Under the pieces are notes generated by a model. That model was not told where the DNA came from, made no database searches, and worked only from the letters and a program-made list of their open reading frames with translations. From assembly GCA_046327755.1 (NCBI GenBank), contig JAXLXW010000012.1, positions 76,198-140,197 on the forward strand: a stretch of DNA of 64,000 nt, in the 5' to 3' direction. Origin of the DNA: SCN-70-22 sp046327755 (lineage in GTDB: Bacteria > Gemmatimonadota > Gemmatimonadetes > Gemmatimonadales > Gemmatimonadaceae). The translations under genes were made by a program, and so were the position numbers. This document shows, in pieces, positions 1-9,570 of this stretch (the first letter of the stretch is position 1; the number at the start of each line of letters is the position of its first letter).

Positions 1-3
1 GGG

Positions 4-444
4 GTGATCTGGGGCGTGGCGGGGGCGGCAATCGGCGGGGTGCTGGAGCTGATCGACAACATCCTCCCGGGCGCCCTCCCCTTCATTTCGCGCGTCGACA
101 TGTGGCCGCAGACGCTGGCGATCCCAGGCTTCATGGGCGGCGTCATCTTTGCCCTCGTCCTGATGATTGCCGGCGGGCGGCGGCGCTTCGACGAGCTGTC
201 GATTCCCCGCTTCGCGGCGTGGGGGGCGCTGGCCGGGCTGGTACTGGGGAGCATTGGCGTCTCAAACGGGCTCCCGCTCTATGTCCTCGGTATCACCGCG
301 CTGGGAGGAGCTGTCGCGGCGTCGGGGGCGCTATCGTTGGCCCGGCGCGCCGGCGACCGCGAACGCCTGATGGCGCAGAGCGACGCGAACGGACTGCCGC
401 CGGAGCCTAACGACGAACGCCGCCGGCTCCCCGGCGAGGATTGA
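4..444 (+). CDS. small integral membrane protein, possibly 5'-truncated by the window edge
   Basis: A 146-residue frame begins with GTG four bases into the window, so the true start may lie upstream. It shows four hydrophobic stretches (about residues 3-17, 38-56, 69-86 and 89-108), each rich in Ala, Gly and Leu. A hydrophilic, charged tail of about 35 residues with no motif I recognise follows. This pattern fits a small inner-membrane protein with a cytoplasmic tail. I do not recognise a family. It converges on the DUF2306-like gene, leaving about 50 bases between the two ends. That it codes is supported mainly by the coherent membrane pattern and by the lack of a better frame. Confidence 0.6.
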   Translation: MIWGVAGAAIGGVLELIDNILPGALPFISRVDMWPQTLAIPGFMGGVIFALVLMIAGGRRRFDELSIPRFAAWGALAGLVLGSIGVSNGLPLYVLGITALGGAVAASGALSLARRAGDRERLMAQSDANGLPPEPNDERRRLPGED

Positions 445-493
445 CTCGGCGACCCGGCGCGGGCCGACGGCGCGCGAGGCACGGCTCGCGCCT

Positions 494-1174
494 TCACCCC
501 GCGACGAGCGGCGCCGGCGACTGCACCGGTCGCCGTCGCGCACGCAGCAGCCACTCCGCCACCAGGAGATTGGGGACCCAGCACAGCCAGGCGATCGCCT
601 GGTACGACGGCTCGTACGGCAGCCCCGTCGCCACGCTGAGCGGGATGTAGATGCGGAGCGTGACCGCGGCGAAGGTGAGGGCGAAGCTGCGCACCATCCA
701 GCGACGATGCTCGGCGACGTCGCCCGCCCGGATGCGCTGCACCCCGATTGCCGTCGTTGCCATCCACGCCAGCGAGAGGAAGGCGAAGCCGAGGTGGGCC
801 GGTGTTCCGCCCTGCGAGACCGTCGCGAGGGCGAGCCCCCCAACGCCGGACAGCAGGACGCCGACCGCGTAGGCGCGCCCGGACCATCGATGCACCACCG
901 GCCACCGACGTCGGATGCCGGCGATGAGCTGCAGCGGTGCCAGCGCAATCACCATCGCTCCCACCGCCAGATGCAGCATCACGGGGACAGGGTGCTGGTC
1001 GACGCGCTGCTGCATGAGCGGCGGACGCATGGACGGAAGCACGACGATGGCGAGGGCGTAGGCGGCGACGAGCGCGCAGAGCACCGCGATCACCGCAAGC
1101 ATCCCCCCGCGAAGGCCGCGACGGGGGACGGCGGCAAACCGCCGCCCCTCGTCGTACGTCACGCGCGCGCTCAT
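494..1174 (-). CDS. DUF2306-like multi-pass membrane protein
   Basis: A 226-residue inner-membrane protein. Hydrophobic segments follow a short basic N-terminus: one near residues 20-45, then two pairs and a final pair. Between them is the pattern 'H-L-A-V-G-A ... L-Q-L-I-A-G-I-R-R-R ... H-R-W-S-G-R-A-Y', typical of the DUF2306/YozB-like family, where conserved His and Arg sit near membrane boundaries and a haem- or quinone-related role has been suggested but not proven. A start five codons upstream exists (1189). I chose 1174 because it gives a four-base ATGA overlap with the upstream TolB/TIG lipoprotein stop, implying translational coupling. Function is unknown. Confidence 0.72.
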   Translation of the reverse strand: MSARVTYDEGRRFAAVPRRGLRGGMLAVIAVLCALVAAYALAIVVLPSMRPPLMQQRVDQHPVPVMLHLAVGAMVIALAPLQLIAGIRRRWPVVHRWSGRAYAVGVLLSGVGGLALATVSQGGTPAHLGFAFLSLAWMATTAIGVQRIRAGDVAEHRRWMVRSFALTFAAVTLRIYIPLSVATGLPYEPSYQAIAWLCWVPNLLVAEWLLRARRRPVQSPAPLVAG

Positions 1175-3264
1175 GGACGCCTGACCCAACGGGCGTGGCG
1201 CCCGCCGCCCAACGATTCCGGCATCACGATGCGAGGCCCGGCGTTGGCGGCGAGGGAGAAGGCGTACACCGCCCCCGCCTCGCTTCCGCGCGTTTGGGCC
1301 GTGGTGAGCCAGCGGCCATCCGGCGAGTACGCCGGCGTCGCCGCGATGCTCACCAGTCGCCCGCCGATGTTCGACTCATCGCTCCCGTCCGGCTTCACCG
1401 TCATCACCATGGATTGCTGTGGCTGGCGGAAGACGCGTGCGAAGACGATGACCGACCCATCGGGGGCCCAGGTCGGCTCGAGGTCGTTCGCGTCGTCCCG
1501 GTTGGTCAGCTGCCGCTTGTTGCTACCGTCGGCCGACATCACCCACAGCTGCGAGCCTCCGCGCCCCTGCACGGTGTAGGCAATCTGCGACCCGTCGGGC
1601 GACCAGGCCGGGGCGCGCGCGGCGCTCCCAGAGCCCGGCGCCCCGCCCTGCGGCGCGGCGTCGGTCAGACGATACAGCGTGCCGGTGGCGAGTTCCACGA
1701 CGAAGATGTCGAGTGCCCCCGCGGTGCGATTGCTCGTGAACGCCAGCTTCGTCCCGTCGGGCGACCAGGCGGGATCGCCGTCGAAGCCAGCGCTCGGCAG
1801 CAGGCGCGTCGTCCCGCCGTCGGCCGCGAGGATGAACAGGTCGACGTCACCCGCTGGGCCGGCGCCCTTGGCCACCCCGGCGTACGCGATCAGGCGACCG
1901 TCCGGAGACGGGGCAGGCGTAAACGCCACGTTAGGCGTGCGCAACCGGCTCGGGGCGTTGGCCGTCGTGAGGTCCCACAGGCGCAGGTGGCGGTCGTCCC
2001 CTTCGCCGGCTTCATACACCAGCTGGAAGTCCGGGGCATCGTGCACGCGCACCGTGCGCTTCGCGCGGACGCCGTCGATCGACGCCTCCACGTCGGTCTC
2101 GCCCGCCGCCACGCCGTACACGGACACCTCGCGCTCGCTCACCGGGACCAGCGTGGCCACGAAGGGATTGGCCACGCTCCAGGTGGCGCGCCGGTCGGTG
2201 AGCTCGTTGCCCAGGTGGTCCTCGGCGGTTGCCGTCAGCCGCAAGGCATGGTTACGCCACGTCCACGGCAACCCCCACGGCGAGTGCACCGTCACGCGCG
2301 CCACCGGGATCGCGTTGACGGCGAAGGTCGCGGTCGCCGTCCCGCCCCCGGGGGCGGGCGTCTGCACCATCACGGCAACGGTGCGGGCCACGCGCACGTC
2401 CTGCGGGTCTATCGTCACCTGCAGGGCGGTCGGCGAGACATAGCGAGTCGCCCGCTCCGCGCCGTCCCACCACACCGCCGTGCGCGGGGTGAAGCCGGTC
2501 CCGCTGATCGTGAGGGTGAAGGCCGCCGTCCAACCGGCCGCAATCTGCCGCGGCTCCAGCTGCGTGATGGTCGGCGCCACGGCGTCCTCGATCGCCAGCG
2601 TGAGCGCGTTCGAGACCCCGCCGCCGGGAGCCGGCGTCGCCGCCGTGACCGCCAGCGTCACCGCCTGCGCCAGCGCCGCCGTCGAGAGCTTGAGACGCAA
2701 CGTCGTGGCGTCGATGTGATCCGTCGTTTGTTCGACCCCGTCCAGGCGCAACCGCGTGGCCGCGGTGAAGCCGGTGCCGGTCACCTCGACCAGGAGCGGC
2801 CCGGGGCTTCCGGCGGCGATGGTCGTCGGAGTCATGCTTGTGAGGACGGGAACGGGATTCGGAGCCACGATGCGCACCTCGATGCGGGAGGACTTTCCTT
2901 CGCTGGACGCCCGGATTCCCGTCGTCCCTTCCGCACGCGCCGTGATCACCCCTGCGGCACTCACGGTCGCCACCCCCTGGTTCTCGCTCTCCCAGGTGAG
3001 CGGTCGGTCGGTCAGCACGGCGCCAGTGGCGGAGAGCGTCGACGCCTGCAGCGCCTGCGTCGTCCCCACCAGCAGCGCTTCCGCCAGCGGCTCGATGCGC
3101 ACCGAGGCGACGGGGACTGGCTCTTCCGGCGCGGTGGGACGGCCGGACTTCGAGTCGCCGCACGCGGCGAGCAGCAGCACGAGCGTCGTGAGCGAGACTT
3201 CTGTCACCCGGAGCGTCAGTCGACGCCGCAGCGGGTGCCGTTTGGAGAGGAGAAGGGACGTCAT
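1171..3264 (-). CDS. lipoprotein with Ig-like/IPT-TIG repeats and a TolB-type beta-propeller
   Basis: A 697-residue exported protein. A basic N-terminus and hydrophobic stretch end in LLLAAC, a lipobox with Cys about residue 35, so it is probably lipid-anchored. A BIG_2-like module follows (about 50-130; 'TWESENQGVATVSAAGVI'), then two IPT/TIG modules (about 137-225 and 232-318) that both carry 'GTGFT', then another Ig-like module to about 405. The last 280 residues are WD40-like/TolB propeller blades with recurring 'SPDGR/SPDGT', 'AWSPDG' and 'LAFTSNR' motifs. Such proteins sit at the cell surface or periplasm and probably bind proteins or glycans; none has an evident catalytic site. It is divergent from the ATPase-BTAD regulator, 168 bases away. 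Confidence 0.85.
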   Translation of the reverse strand: MTSLLLSKRHPLRRRLTLRVTEVSLTTLVLLLAACGDSKSGRPTAPEEPVPVASVRIEPLAEALLVGTTQALQASTLSATGAVLTDRPLTWESENQGVATVSAAGVITARAEGTTGIRASSEGKSSRIEVRIVAPNPVPVLTSMTPTTIAAGSPGPLLVEVTGTGFTAATRLRLDGVEQTTDHIDATTLRLKLSTAALAQAVTLAVTAATPAPGGGVSNALTLAIEDAVAPTITQLEPRQIAAGWTAAFTLTISGTGFTPRTAVWWDGAERATRYVSPTALQVTIDPQDVRVARTVAVMVQTPAPGGGTATATFAVNAIPVARVTVHSPWGLPWTWRNHALRLTATAEDHLGNELTDRRATWSVANPFVATLVPVSEREVSVYGVAAGETDVEASIDGVRAKRTVRVHDAPDFQLVYEAGEGDDRHLRLWDLTTANAPSRLRTPNVAFTPAPSPDGRLIAYAGVAKGAGPAGDVDLFILAADGGTTRLLPSAGFDGDPAWSPDGTKLAFTSNRTAGALDIFVVELATGTLYRLTDAAPQGGAPGSGSAARAPAWSPDGSQIAYTVQGRGGSQLWVMSADGSNKRQLTNRDDANDLEPTWAPDGSVIVFARVFRQPQQSMVMTVKPDGSDESNIGGRLVSIAATPAYSPDGRWLTTAQTRGSEAGAVYAFSLAANAGPRIVMPESLGGGRHARWVRRP

Positions 3265-3432
3265 GGGAGTCGAGGGGGGAATCGGTTCGGTGCAACCGTG
3301 GTCCAGCGCCGGCTGCCTGTCCCCGCACCCATTCGAGTCGGGGACGCGGCGGACGATACGGCGCGCCGCTTAATCCCCTTGCTTCCCTCAGGTCCCGACT
3401 GCTTAATCCGAGTCCCCCCTCGCGTTGGACCC

Positions 3433-6400
3433 ATGCCGCATCGCCCCCCAGCCGACCGGCTCTCCCCCACTCCGGATCGCCTGCGGCACAATGTGCCCGT
3501 AGCGCTTTCCTCGTTTGTCGGCCGCAGCCTCGAAGTGGGAGAGGTGCGCGACGCCCTCAGCTGGTCGCGCCTGGTCACCGTCGCTGGTGCCGGAGGGGCT
3601 GGCAAGACGCGACTCGTGCGCGAGGTGGCCGCGGCGATCGTGCGAGACGCCGCCGCTGACGACGCCACGCTCCCCTTCCCGGACGGGATTCTCTGGGTCG
3701 AACTGGCGCCGGTGAGCAGCGGCGAGGACGTCGCGGCCACGCTCGCCGCCCTCCTCGACATCACCCCCTCGTCAGGCAAGCCGCTCGTCGATGCCGTGGT
3801 CGACGCGCTCCGGTCGCAGCGCCTCCTGGTCGTCCTCGACAACTGCGAGCACGTCATCCACGAAGCCGCCGCGCTCGCCGACGCCCTGCTGCGCGGGGCG
3901 CCACACCTGACGATCGCCGCCACCAGCCGCGAGGCGCTCGCCATCGACGGCGAGGTGGTGTGGCCGATGCCAGGGCTCACGCGCTGGGAACCAGGCGACG
4001 CCGCACCGCACCTCGATGCCGCGCATGCGCTGGACTTCGACGCCATTCGGTTGTTTGTCGAACGCGCCCGCGCCGCCACGCCGAGCTTCGCGCTGACCGA
4101 TGCCAACGCCGAGTCGGTGGCCACGATCTGCACGCGCCTCGACGGCCTCCCGCTGGCGCTCGAACTCGCCGCCGCGATCGTCCCTGTCCTCGGGATCGAC
4201 GCCCTCGTCGCCCGTCTCGACGACGCCCTCTCGCTCCTGGCCCGCGGCAAGCGCACCTCCATCCCGCGCCATCGCACCATGCGCGCGGTCCTCGACTGGA
4301 GCTACGAACTCCTCGGCCCCGAGGAACAGGCGCTCCTCCGCCGCCTCTCCGTCTTCCGCGGCGCCTTCACGCTGGAAGACGTGGAGGCCGTCTGCGCCCC
4401 ATCGCCGGGAAGCGGTGAACCGCGCATCGACGTCCTCACGGCGCTGGGGCGACTGGTCGAACTCTCGCTCATGGAAGTGCGCGAGGACGAGGGCGAGGCC
4501 AACTATCGATTGCTGGAGACGGTGCGGCAGTACGGCGCCACGCTCCTGCGCGCCAGCCCGCACGAGCGTGAGGTGCGCGCACGGCACGCCCGGTGGGTGG
4601 CGGAGGTCGCCGAGCGCGTCGAGCCGATGACCTTCAGCCCGGCGCGCGGGCGGATCGTCTGGCGCCAGCGGCGCGCGGTCGAGGAGATCCGCGCTGCGCT
4701 GCACTGGGCAACCGCGCCGGACGGCGATCCCGTCCTCGCCTTTCGCATCGGCGGTGCGTTAGGCTGGTACTGGATCTCCCTCCATCCGTGGGGCGAGGCC
4801 CGCGCCCTCCTGCGCGCCGCCCTTGCGGCTGCCGACGCACAGGGGATCGCCGACGCCGATCGCCCGCTCGAGGATCGCGTCGCGCTGGGACGCATGATGT
4901 ACCCCATGCTCGGCCTCGCCTACTTCGCCGGCGACACCGACGCCATGCTCGCCATCGCCGCGCGCGAGGAGGTGCTGTGGGACAGCGTCGACGCCACCCC
5001 CGGCCTCACCGATGCCCAGCGCCTGTCGTCGGCGCGCGGGCGCACGCTCTGCTACCAGCTGACCGGGCTCGCGCGCGCCATGCGTGGCGAGGCGGAGGTC
5101 GCATGCCGCACGATGAACCGTTGCGTCGCCACCGCGGAGCGCTCCGGCGATCGCTGGTTGCTGGCGGTGATGATGATGCGACGCGCACTGGGGCTCCACA
5201 TCCTGGGTGACTTCACCGGCGCGCAGCGCGACTTCGCATCGTCCATCGCCCCGCTCACCGAGATGGGGGAACACTGGTTCCTCTCGCTTGCGCTCGAGGG
5301 GATGGCGATCAACGCGCTCGCCTTGGGCGACATCGCCGCCGCCGGCGCGTACGCCCGGGAGAGCGTCACCGTGCTGCGCCCGGAGCCGGACGCCTGGTTC
5401 ATCTCGCGCTCGCTCGACGCCATCGCCGTCGTGCTGGAGGCGCGCATTGCATCTGGCGGCATCGCCGGCGACGACTCGCTCGCGCGCGCCACGGTGGCCG
5501 CGCGCCTGATGGGGGCCGCCGCCGGGCTGCGGCGCCGCTGCGGTGCGGGGATCATCGGCCCGGACGTGAAGCGGCACGCCGCCACGCTCGAGTCGCTGCG
5601 CGCGAGGCTCGGCGCGGCGCGCTTCGATGCCGCGCACGCGGAGGGCGAGCGCTGGACGCTCCCCGACGTCTTTGCGGCGATGGAGCGCGACCCCATCATC
5701 GCCGCGCTCGCCGAGGGAAGCGCGCCCCCTCCGTCGGCACCCGCTCCCTCGTCTGCGACGCGTGCGGCGCGCACGCTCGAGGTCTCGCTCCTGGGCGGTG
5801 TTTCCATCGTCGACGGTGGCGTCCCGCTCGCCAATGACGTGATGCCGGCCGGCAAGATGCTCGAGCTCCTGGTCTTCCTCCTCCTGCATCGCGGTGCCAC
5901 CAAGGACGAGGTGGGGGTTGCCCTCTGGCCCGATGCGTCGGCGGCACAGGTGCGCAACATCTTCCACGTCACGCTGCACCACCTGCGACGCGCCCTGGGA
6001 TCGACGCGATGGATCACCTTCGATCGCAACCTGTACACCTTCGTGCGGACCCCTGAGCCAGGGCGCACTCTCGACCTCGACGTCGATGCGGTGCTGGACG
6101 CGAGCGCGAAGGCGCGCGCCTGGCTCCGCGAGCGCACGACCCCCACGCCGGAGCAGTACACCGAGGTGCGACGTGCCCTCAGCCGCAACCGCGGCCCGCT
6201 CGCGCGTGGATTCGTGAAGGAAGACTGGATCGTCGCCCACCAGGACCATGTGCAGGGCGCCTGGGCTGAGGGGATGGATGCCCTGGCGCAACTCGCCTTT
6301 GGCGCCGACCGCTTTGACGAGGCGGCCTCGGCCCTCGAGGCGCTGATCCGGCAGGAGCCGCTGCGGGAGAGTGCGCACCGTCTCTACCTGCGCACCCTCG

Positions 6401-6525
6401 CCGCGCGCGGCGAGCCGGCCCGTGCGCTGGTGCACTACGGTGAGCTGTCCAACCTGCTGCAACGCGAGTTGGGGGCACGACCGGCGCGGGAGACGCGCGA
6501 GATCGCGGAGCGACTGCGAGGGTAG
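3433..6525 (+). CDS. NB-ARC-like ATPase / TPR / C-terminal BTAD winged-helix transcriptional regulator
   Basis: A 1030-residue regulator with a reversed SARP layout. An AAA/STAND ATPase comes first: Walker A 'GAGGAGKT' at residues 52-59 and Walker B 'LLVVLDNCEH' at about 131-140, followed by a winged-helix element ('DWSYELLGPEEQALLRRLSV'). A long alpha-helical TPR-like middle follows. From about residue 780 there is an OmpR/SARP-type winged helix ('KMLELLVFLLLHRGATKDEV', 'LHHLRRALGS'), then a BTAD-like helical repeat to the end. In classical AfsR the DNA-binding domain is N-terminal. The frame stays open far upstream, but the ATG at 3433 follows the divergent gap and precedes the first conserved sequence ('SSFVGRSLE'). 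It is probably a ligand- or partner-sensing activator; the neighbouring lipoprotein gene is a candidate target. Confidence 0.88.
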   Translation: MPHRPPADRLSPTPDRLRHNVPVALSSFVGRSLEVGEVRDALSWSRLVTVAGAGGAGKTRLVREVAAAIVRDAAADDATLPFPDGILWVELAPVSSGEDVAATLAALLDITPSSGKPLVDAVVDALRSQRLLVVLDNCEHVIHEAAALADALLRGAPHLTIAATSREALAIDGEVVWPMPGLTRWEPGDAAPHLDAAHALDFDAIRLFVERARAATPSFALTDANAESVATICTRLDGLPLALELAAAIVPVLGIDALVARLDDALSLLARGKRTSIPRHRTMRAVLDWSYELLGPEEQALLRRLSVFRGAFTLEDVEAVCAPSPGSGEPRIDVLTALGRLVELSLMEVREDEGEANYRLLETVRQYGATLLRASPHEREVRARHARWVAEVAERVEPMTFSPARGRIVWRQRRAVEEIRAALHWATAPDGDPVLAFRIGGALGWYWISLHPWGEARALLRAALAAADAQGIADADRPLEDRVALGRMMYPMLGLAYFAGDTDAMLAIAAREEVLWDSVDATPGLTDAQRLSSARGRTLCYQLTGLARAMRGEAEVACRTMNRCVATAERSGDRWLLAVMMMRRALGLHILGDFTGAQRDFASSIAPLTEMGEHWFLSLALEGMAINALALGDIAAAGAYARESVTVLRPEPDAWFISRSLDAIAVVLEARIASGGIAGDDSLARATVAARLMGAAAGLRRRCGAGIIGPDVKRHAATLESLRARLGAARFDAAHAEGERWTLPDVFAAMERDPIIAALAEGSAPPPSAPAPSSATRAARTLEVSLLGGVSIVDGGVPLANDVMPAGKMLELLVFLLLHRGATKDEVGVALWPDASAAQVRNIFHVTLHHLRRALGSTRWITFDRNLYTFVRTPEPGRTLDLDVDAVLDASAKARAWLRERTTPTPEQYTEVRRALSRNRGPLARGFVKEDWIVAHQDHVQGAWAEGMDALAQLAFGADRFDEAASALEALIRQEPLRESAHRLYLRTLAARGEPARALVHYGELSNLLQRELGARPARETREIAERLRG

Positions 6526-6594
6526 TAGCATTCGCATGAGCGGTCGCGATGTCAGCGGTGCCCGCTCCCCCGGCCTCTCATACGTCACGCGAGC

Positions 6595-7035
6595 ATGCTG
6601 CCTCGGATCCTGTTTCTCGGTGCGTGGTTCGCCGGCCTGACCATGGTGATCGGCGCCGGCTTCATGGTCGATGGCTACCTGCTGCACGTGCGGAAGATCC
6701 CGCTCCCGCACCCCTATCCGTTGGAGGGGGTGCTTTGGATGTGCGGATTCGTGACCGTGGAGGCCGCCCTGCTCTACGCGATCGTTGCGTGGCGTGGGCG
6801 TGCGATGACGTGGTGGCGCGTCGCACTGGCCATCGCGGTCGCGCTCGCCCTCCTACTCGCCGGGGCGGGGAACATGCATCAGCCTCCGTACGGCGTCTGG
6901 CACGTGCTGTGGTTGGGGTGCGTCACGCTGGCGCTCATCTGCGTGCCGGTCATCGCACTGCTCACGCGCGGACTCGTGCAGCGCGCGGAGCCGTCTGCCG
7001 TCGGTCGACCGGGCCGGGAGGGCGCCTTGCTGTAA
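6595..7035 (+). CDS. small four-helix membrane protein
   Basis: A 146-residue protein with four evident transmembrane segments (about residues 4-25, 43-64, 74-91 and 103-124) and a short charged tail. No family signature is recognised. Conserved-looking His/Pro loops ('HPYPLEG', 'HQPPYG') lie between the helices. It begins 69 bases after the ATPase-BTAD regulator on the same strand, so it could be cotranscribed with it. A regulator-linked membrane protein is possible, but nothing in the sequence shows a function. Confidence 0.6.
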   Translation: MLPRILFLGAWFAGLTMVIGAGFMVDGYLLHVRKIPLPHPYPLEGVLWMCGFVTVEAALLYAIVAWRGRAMTWWRVALAIAVALALLLAGAGNMHQPPYGVWHVLWLGCVTLALICVPVIALLTRGLVQRAEPSAVGRPGREGALL

Positions 7036-7130
7036 CCAAGGCGCTGCGATTGCGCGTGTGCGTCTGCTCGCCCTTTCGTTGCTGATGCTGCATGTTAGGG
7101 GTCGCTCGTCACCTGCAACCGCGAGGCCCC

Positions 7131-7379
7131 ATGCATCGACGCCCGTTGCTCCACCTTTGGCCGCTACGTCCTTCGGTAGCGCTCCGCCTCGCCCTCGCGC
7201 TGCTGAGCGTCGGCGCGACGGCGCTTGTAACCACGTCACTCTGCGAATCCCCCGGCGGCTGCACGAGTGCGGTCGTCGGAATCTCGCTCGGCGGGGCCGT
7301 CATCGGGGGACTCTTCGGCCTCATCATCGGCGCCGGCGTGGGGCACGTCGTCCCGCATTGGCGGCTGTTGCATCCATGA
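7131..7379 (+). CDS. small glycine-rich membrane protein
   Basis: An 82-residue protein from the ATG at 7131. It has a basic N-terminus and a first hydrophobic segment (about 14-32). Two Cys follow ('SLCESPGGC'), then a Gly-rich hydrophobic segment ('GGAVIGGLFGLIIGAGVGH') of the small-residue type found in glycine-zipper membrane proteins. I see no recognised domain. It sits 22 bases before the secreted protein gene at 7402, suggesting one transcript. An in-frame start 13 codons further upstream exists (7092), but the extra residues look non-coding. Confidence 0.5.
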   Translation: MHRRPLLHLWPLRPSVALRLALALLSVGATALVTTSLCESPGGCTSAVVGISLGGAVIGGLFGLIIGAGVGHVVPHWRLLHP

Positions 7380-7401
7380 GCCCCACGGGGGAACGCCACC
7401 C

Positions 7402-7965
7402 ATGAAGCTGTTCCATCGTTGGGCAGCCACGCTCGCTCTGTCGCTCCTCTCCGCGCCGCTCGTCGCCCAGGCGCCACAGCGCGCCCTCAACACCTTTGCC
7501 GCGGAAGGACTCGCCGACTCGAGTGTGCGCGCGACACTCCGCGCGTCCGTGATCGCACCGAATATCGCGTCGAATACCGTCGCTCCCTCGGCATGCCACC
7601 GCAACGGCGGAGACCGTGCCCGGCAATTCGTCGTGGGCCTCGTTGGCGCATGGGCCGTTGGACTCGTGGCTTTCAAAGCGATCGACGACCCCGGTGGCCC
7701 GGGCCGCAAGGTCAAGGGCGACGCTGGCTACACACCAAATGCCAACACGGCCTACGCGCTCGGCTCGTGGCTAGGCAGTGCCGGGGGCGTGTACTGGGCG
7801 GGGAGGCAGCATGCATGCGGTTCGTTCAGCAAGACGTTGCTCCTTACCGGGCTCCCGACGATCCCCCTCCTCCTTCTACGCGACGAACCCTACCTCCCCG
7901 TGATCGGCGTCGTGCTCGGCGCACCGGTGCAATCGCTGGTGGCGACCGCGGCATACCCCAAGTAG
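7402..7965 (+). CDS. secreted protein of unknown function with hydrophobic C-terminal half
   Basis: A 187-residue protein. The first 22 residues form a signal peptide with a likely cleavage after 'APLVAQA'. The mature part contains a hydrophobic stretch ('FVVGLVGAWAVGLVAF'), a Gly/Ser-rich 'ALGSWLGSAGGVYWAG' and a further hydrophobic end, so it may embed in the outer or inner membrane. I do not recognise it. The chosen ATG follows the small glycine-rich gene by 22 bases; a longer in-frame version lacks a signal peptide at its N-terminus. It converges with the acyl-CoA carboxylase gene. Confidence 0.6.
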   Translation: MKLFHRWAATLALSLLSAPLVAQAPQRALNTFAAEGLADSSVRATLRASVIAPNIASNTVAPSACHRNGGDRARQFVVGLVGAWAVGLVAFKAIDDPGGPGRKVKGDAGYTPNANTAYALGSWLGSAGGVYWAGRQHACGSFSKTLLLTGLPTIPLLLLRDEPYLPVIGVVLGAPVQSLVATAAYPK

Positions 7966-8010
7966 TCGTCGCTGCACTCTGACAGGGTCGACTCCAGCGC
8001 GCGAGACCCC

Positions 8011-9567
8011 TCAGGGCCGGAACCCAAACCCCACGCGCCCAGGCTTGCGCAACGGCGCCGCCAGGTTTGCAAACTCGCACAGCACGGCGCGCGTCTCGCT
8101 CGGTGCGATGATCTCCTCGATCCCGAACTTCTCCGCCGTCCGGAACGGCGACCGCACCCGGTTCAATCGCTCGACGATCTCACGGCGCGCCGCCTCGCGA
8201 TCGTCCGCTGCGTCGAGTTGGGCCTTGTACGCGACTTCGATGCCGCCTTCGATCGGGAGCGACCCCCAGTCGCCGCTCGGCCAGGCGTAGCGATAGCGAA
8301 AGCGCATGTGGTTCGACATCCCGCCCGCCGCCACGCCGAATGCCTTTCGCACGACGATCGTGCACCACGGCACGCTCGCCTGGAAGACGCTGGCCAGCGC
8401 CCGCGCCCCGTGTCGCAGCGTCCCCGCGCGCTCGGCTTCGACTCCGATCATCAGCCCCGGAATGTCGACGACGTTCACCACTGGTAGGTGAAACGTCTCC
8501 GCCAGCTCGAGGAAGCGGGTGAGCTTCTGTCCTGCCTCGGCAGTCCACGCGCCGGCGCTCACCGACACGTCGCTGGCGATGACCGCGACAGGCCAGCCAT
8601 CGAGCCGCGCGAACGCCGTGATCACCGAGCCGCCCCAGCGACGACCGATCTCGAACAGCGAATCGCGATCGACGAGCGCCTCGAGGATCGGTCGGATCTT
8701 GTAGGCCATGCGCCGGTCGCGCGGGATCGCACCGTCCAGCCAGCGCTCCGCGCGATCGGCCGGATCAGCCGTCGCGATGCGCTCGCTCAGCGCATCGACC
8801 GACGACGGGAGATAGGACAGGAAGCGCCGCGCCATCGCCATCGCCCCGGCCTCGTCGTCCGCGAGGTCGTCGACCGCCCCGCTCCGCGCGTGCACCTCGG
8901 CGCCGCCGAGTTCGTCCTTCGTCACCGCGCGCCCCGCGGCGGTGACGAGCGCAGGGCCTGCGGCGAACATCTGCCCGATTCCCTTCACCAGCACCGAGTA
9001 GTGCGACGACACGAGGCGCGCCGCCCCCAGTCCGGCGACCGGGCCGAGCCCTAACGACGCGACGGGGACCGTGGCGAGGTTGTCGACCAGCCAATCCCAT
9101 CCCGGGAGCGCCGGGACGTAGGTGAAGCCGCTGGTCTCCAGCGTCTTCACCGAGCCGCCACCGCCGGTGCCATCGATGAGGCGCACGATCGGGAGGCGCA
9201 GCTCGTTCGCCATCTGCTCCGCCTGCACCTGCTTCTCGTGGATCGTCGCCTCGGCGGCGCCCCCGCGGATGGTGAAATCGTCGCCAGCCACCACCACCGG
9301 GCGCGCGTCGATGCGTCCCCGCCCGAAGATGAAGTTCGACGGCGTGTACTGGGCGAGCGACCCATCCTCATTGTAGCTGGCGGCGCCCGAGATGCTCCCG
9401 ATCTCGCGAAAGCTCCCCGCGTCCAGCAGGAGGTCTATGCGCTCGCGCACCGTGAGCTTTCCCTTCGCCTTCTGCAGCGCCACCTTGTCGGCGCCTCCCA
9501 TCTCCTGCGCCAGCCGCTGCCGCTCGCGCAGCTGTGCAATCTCCGGATCCCACGCCTGGTCGCTCAC
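8011..9567 (-). CDS. acyl-CoA carboxylase, carboxyltransferase (beta) subunit
   Basis: A 518-residue protein of the PCCB/MCCB carboxyltransferase family, which moves CO2 from carboxy-biotin to an acyl-CoA in the cytoplasm. Visible family features include 'KLTVRERIDLLLD' near residue 37, 'DGTGGGGSVKTLE' (an oxyanion-type Gly-rich loop), the central 'GAGAxVE'-region equivalent, and 'GRRWGGSVITAFARLDGWPV' starting the second crotonase-like half. 'AGAWTAEAGQKLTRFLELAE' and 'PWCTIVVRKAFGVAAGGM' follow. Length is normal for the family. No biotin carboxylase/BCCP alpha subunit is adjacent, so it must work with a subunit encoded elsewhere. It follows the acyl-CoA dehydrogenase gene by three bases, which points to branched-chain or fatty acyl-CoA catabolism. 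Confidence 0.93.
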   Translation of the reverse strand: MSDQAWDPEIAQLRERQRLAQEMGGADKVALQKAKGKLTVRERIDLLLDAGSFREIGSISGAASYNEDGSLAQYTPSNFIFGRGRIDARPVVVAGDDFTIRGGAAEATIHEKQVQAEQMANELRLPIVRLIDGTGGGGSVKTLETSGFTYVPALPGWDWLVDNLATVPVASLGLGPVAGLGAARLVSSHYSVLVKGIGQMFAAGPALVTAAGRAVTKDELGGAEVHARSGAVDDLADDEAGAMAMARRFLSYLPSSVDALSERIATADPADRAERWLDGAIPRDRRMAYKIRPILEALVDRDSLFEIGRRWGGSVITAFARLDGWPVAVIASDVSVSAGAWTAEAGQKLTRFLELAETFHLPVVNVVDIPGLMIGVEAERAGTLRHGARALASVFQASVPWCTIVVRKAFGVAAGGMSNHMRFRYRYAWPSGDWGSLPIEGGIEVAYKAQLDAADDREAARREIVERLNRVRSPFRTAEKFGIEEIIAPSETRAVLCEFANLAAPLRKPGRVGFGFRP

Positions 9568-9570
9568 GTC

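Noticed and set aside
1195..3432. A very long plus-strand open frame leading into the ATPase-BTAD regulator
   Set aside because: It is antisense to the TIG/TolB lipoprotein gene, has Arg/Gly/Pro-rich low-sense composition, and is open only because stops are rare at this GC content. The regulator's real start is at 3433.
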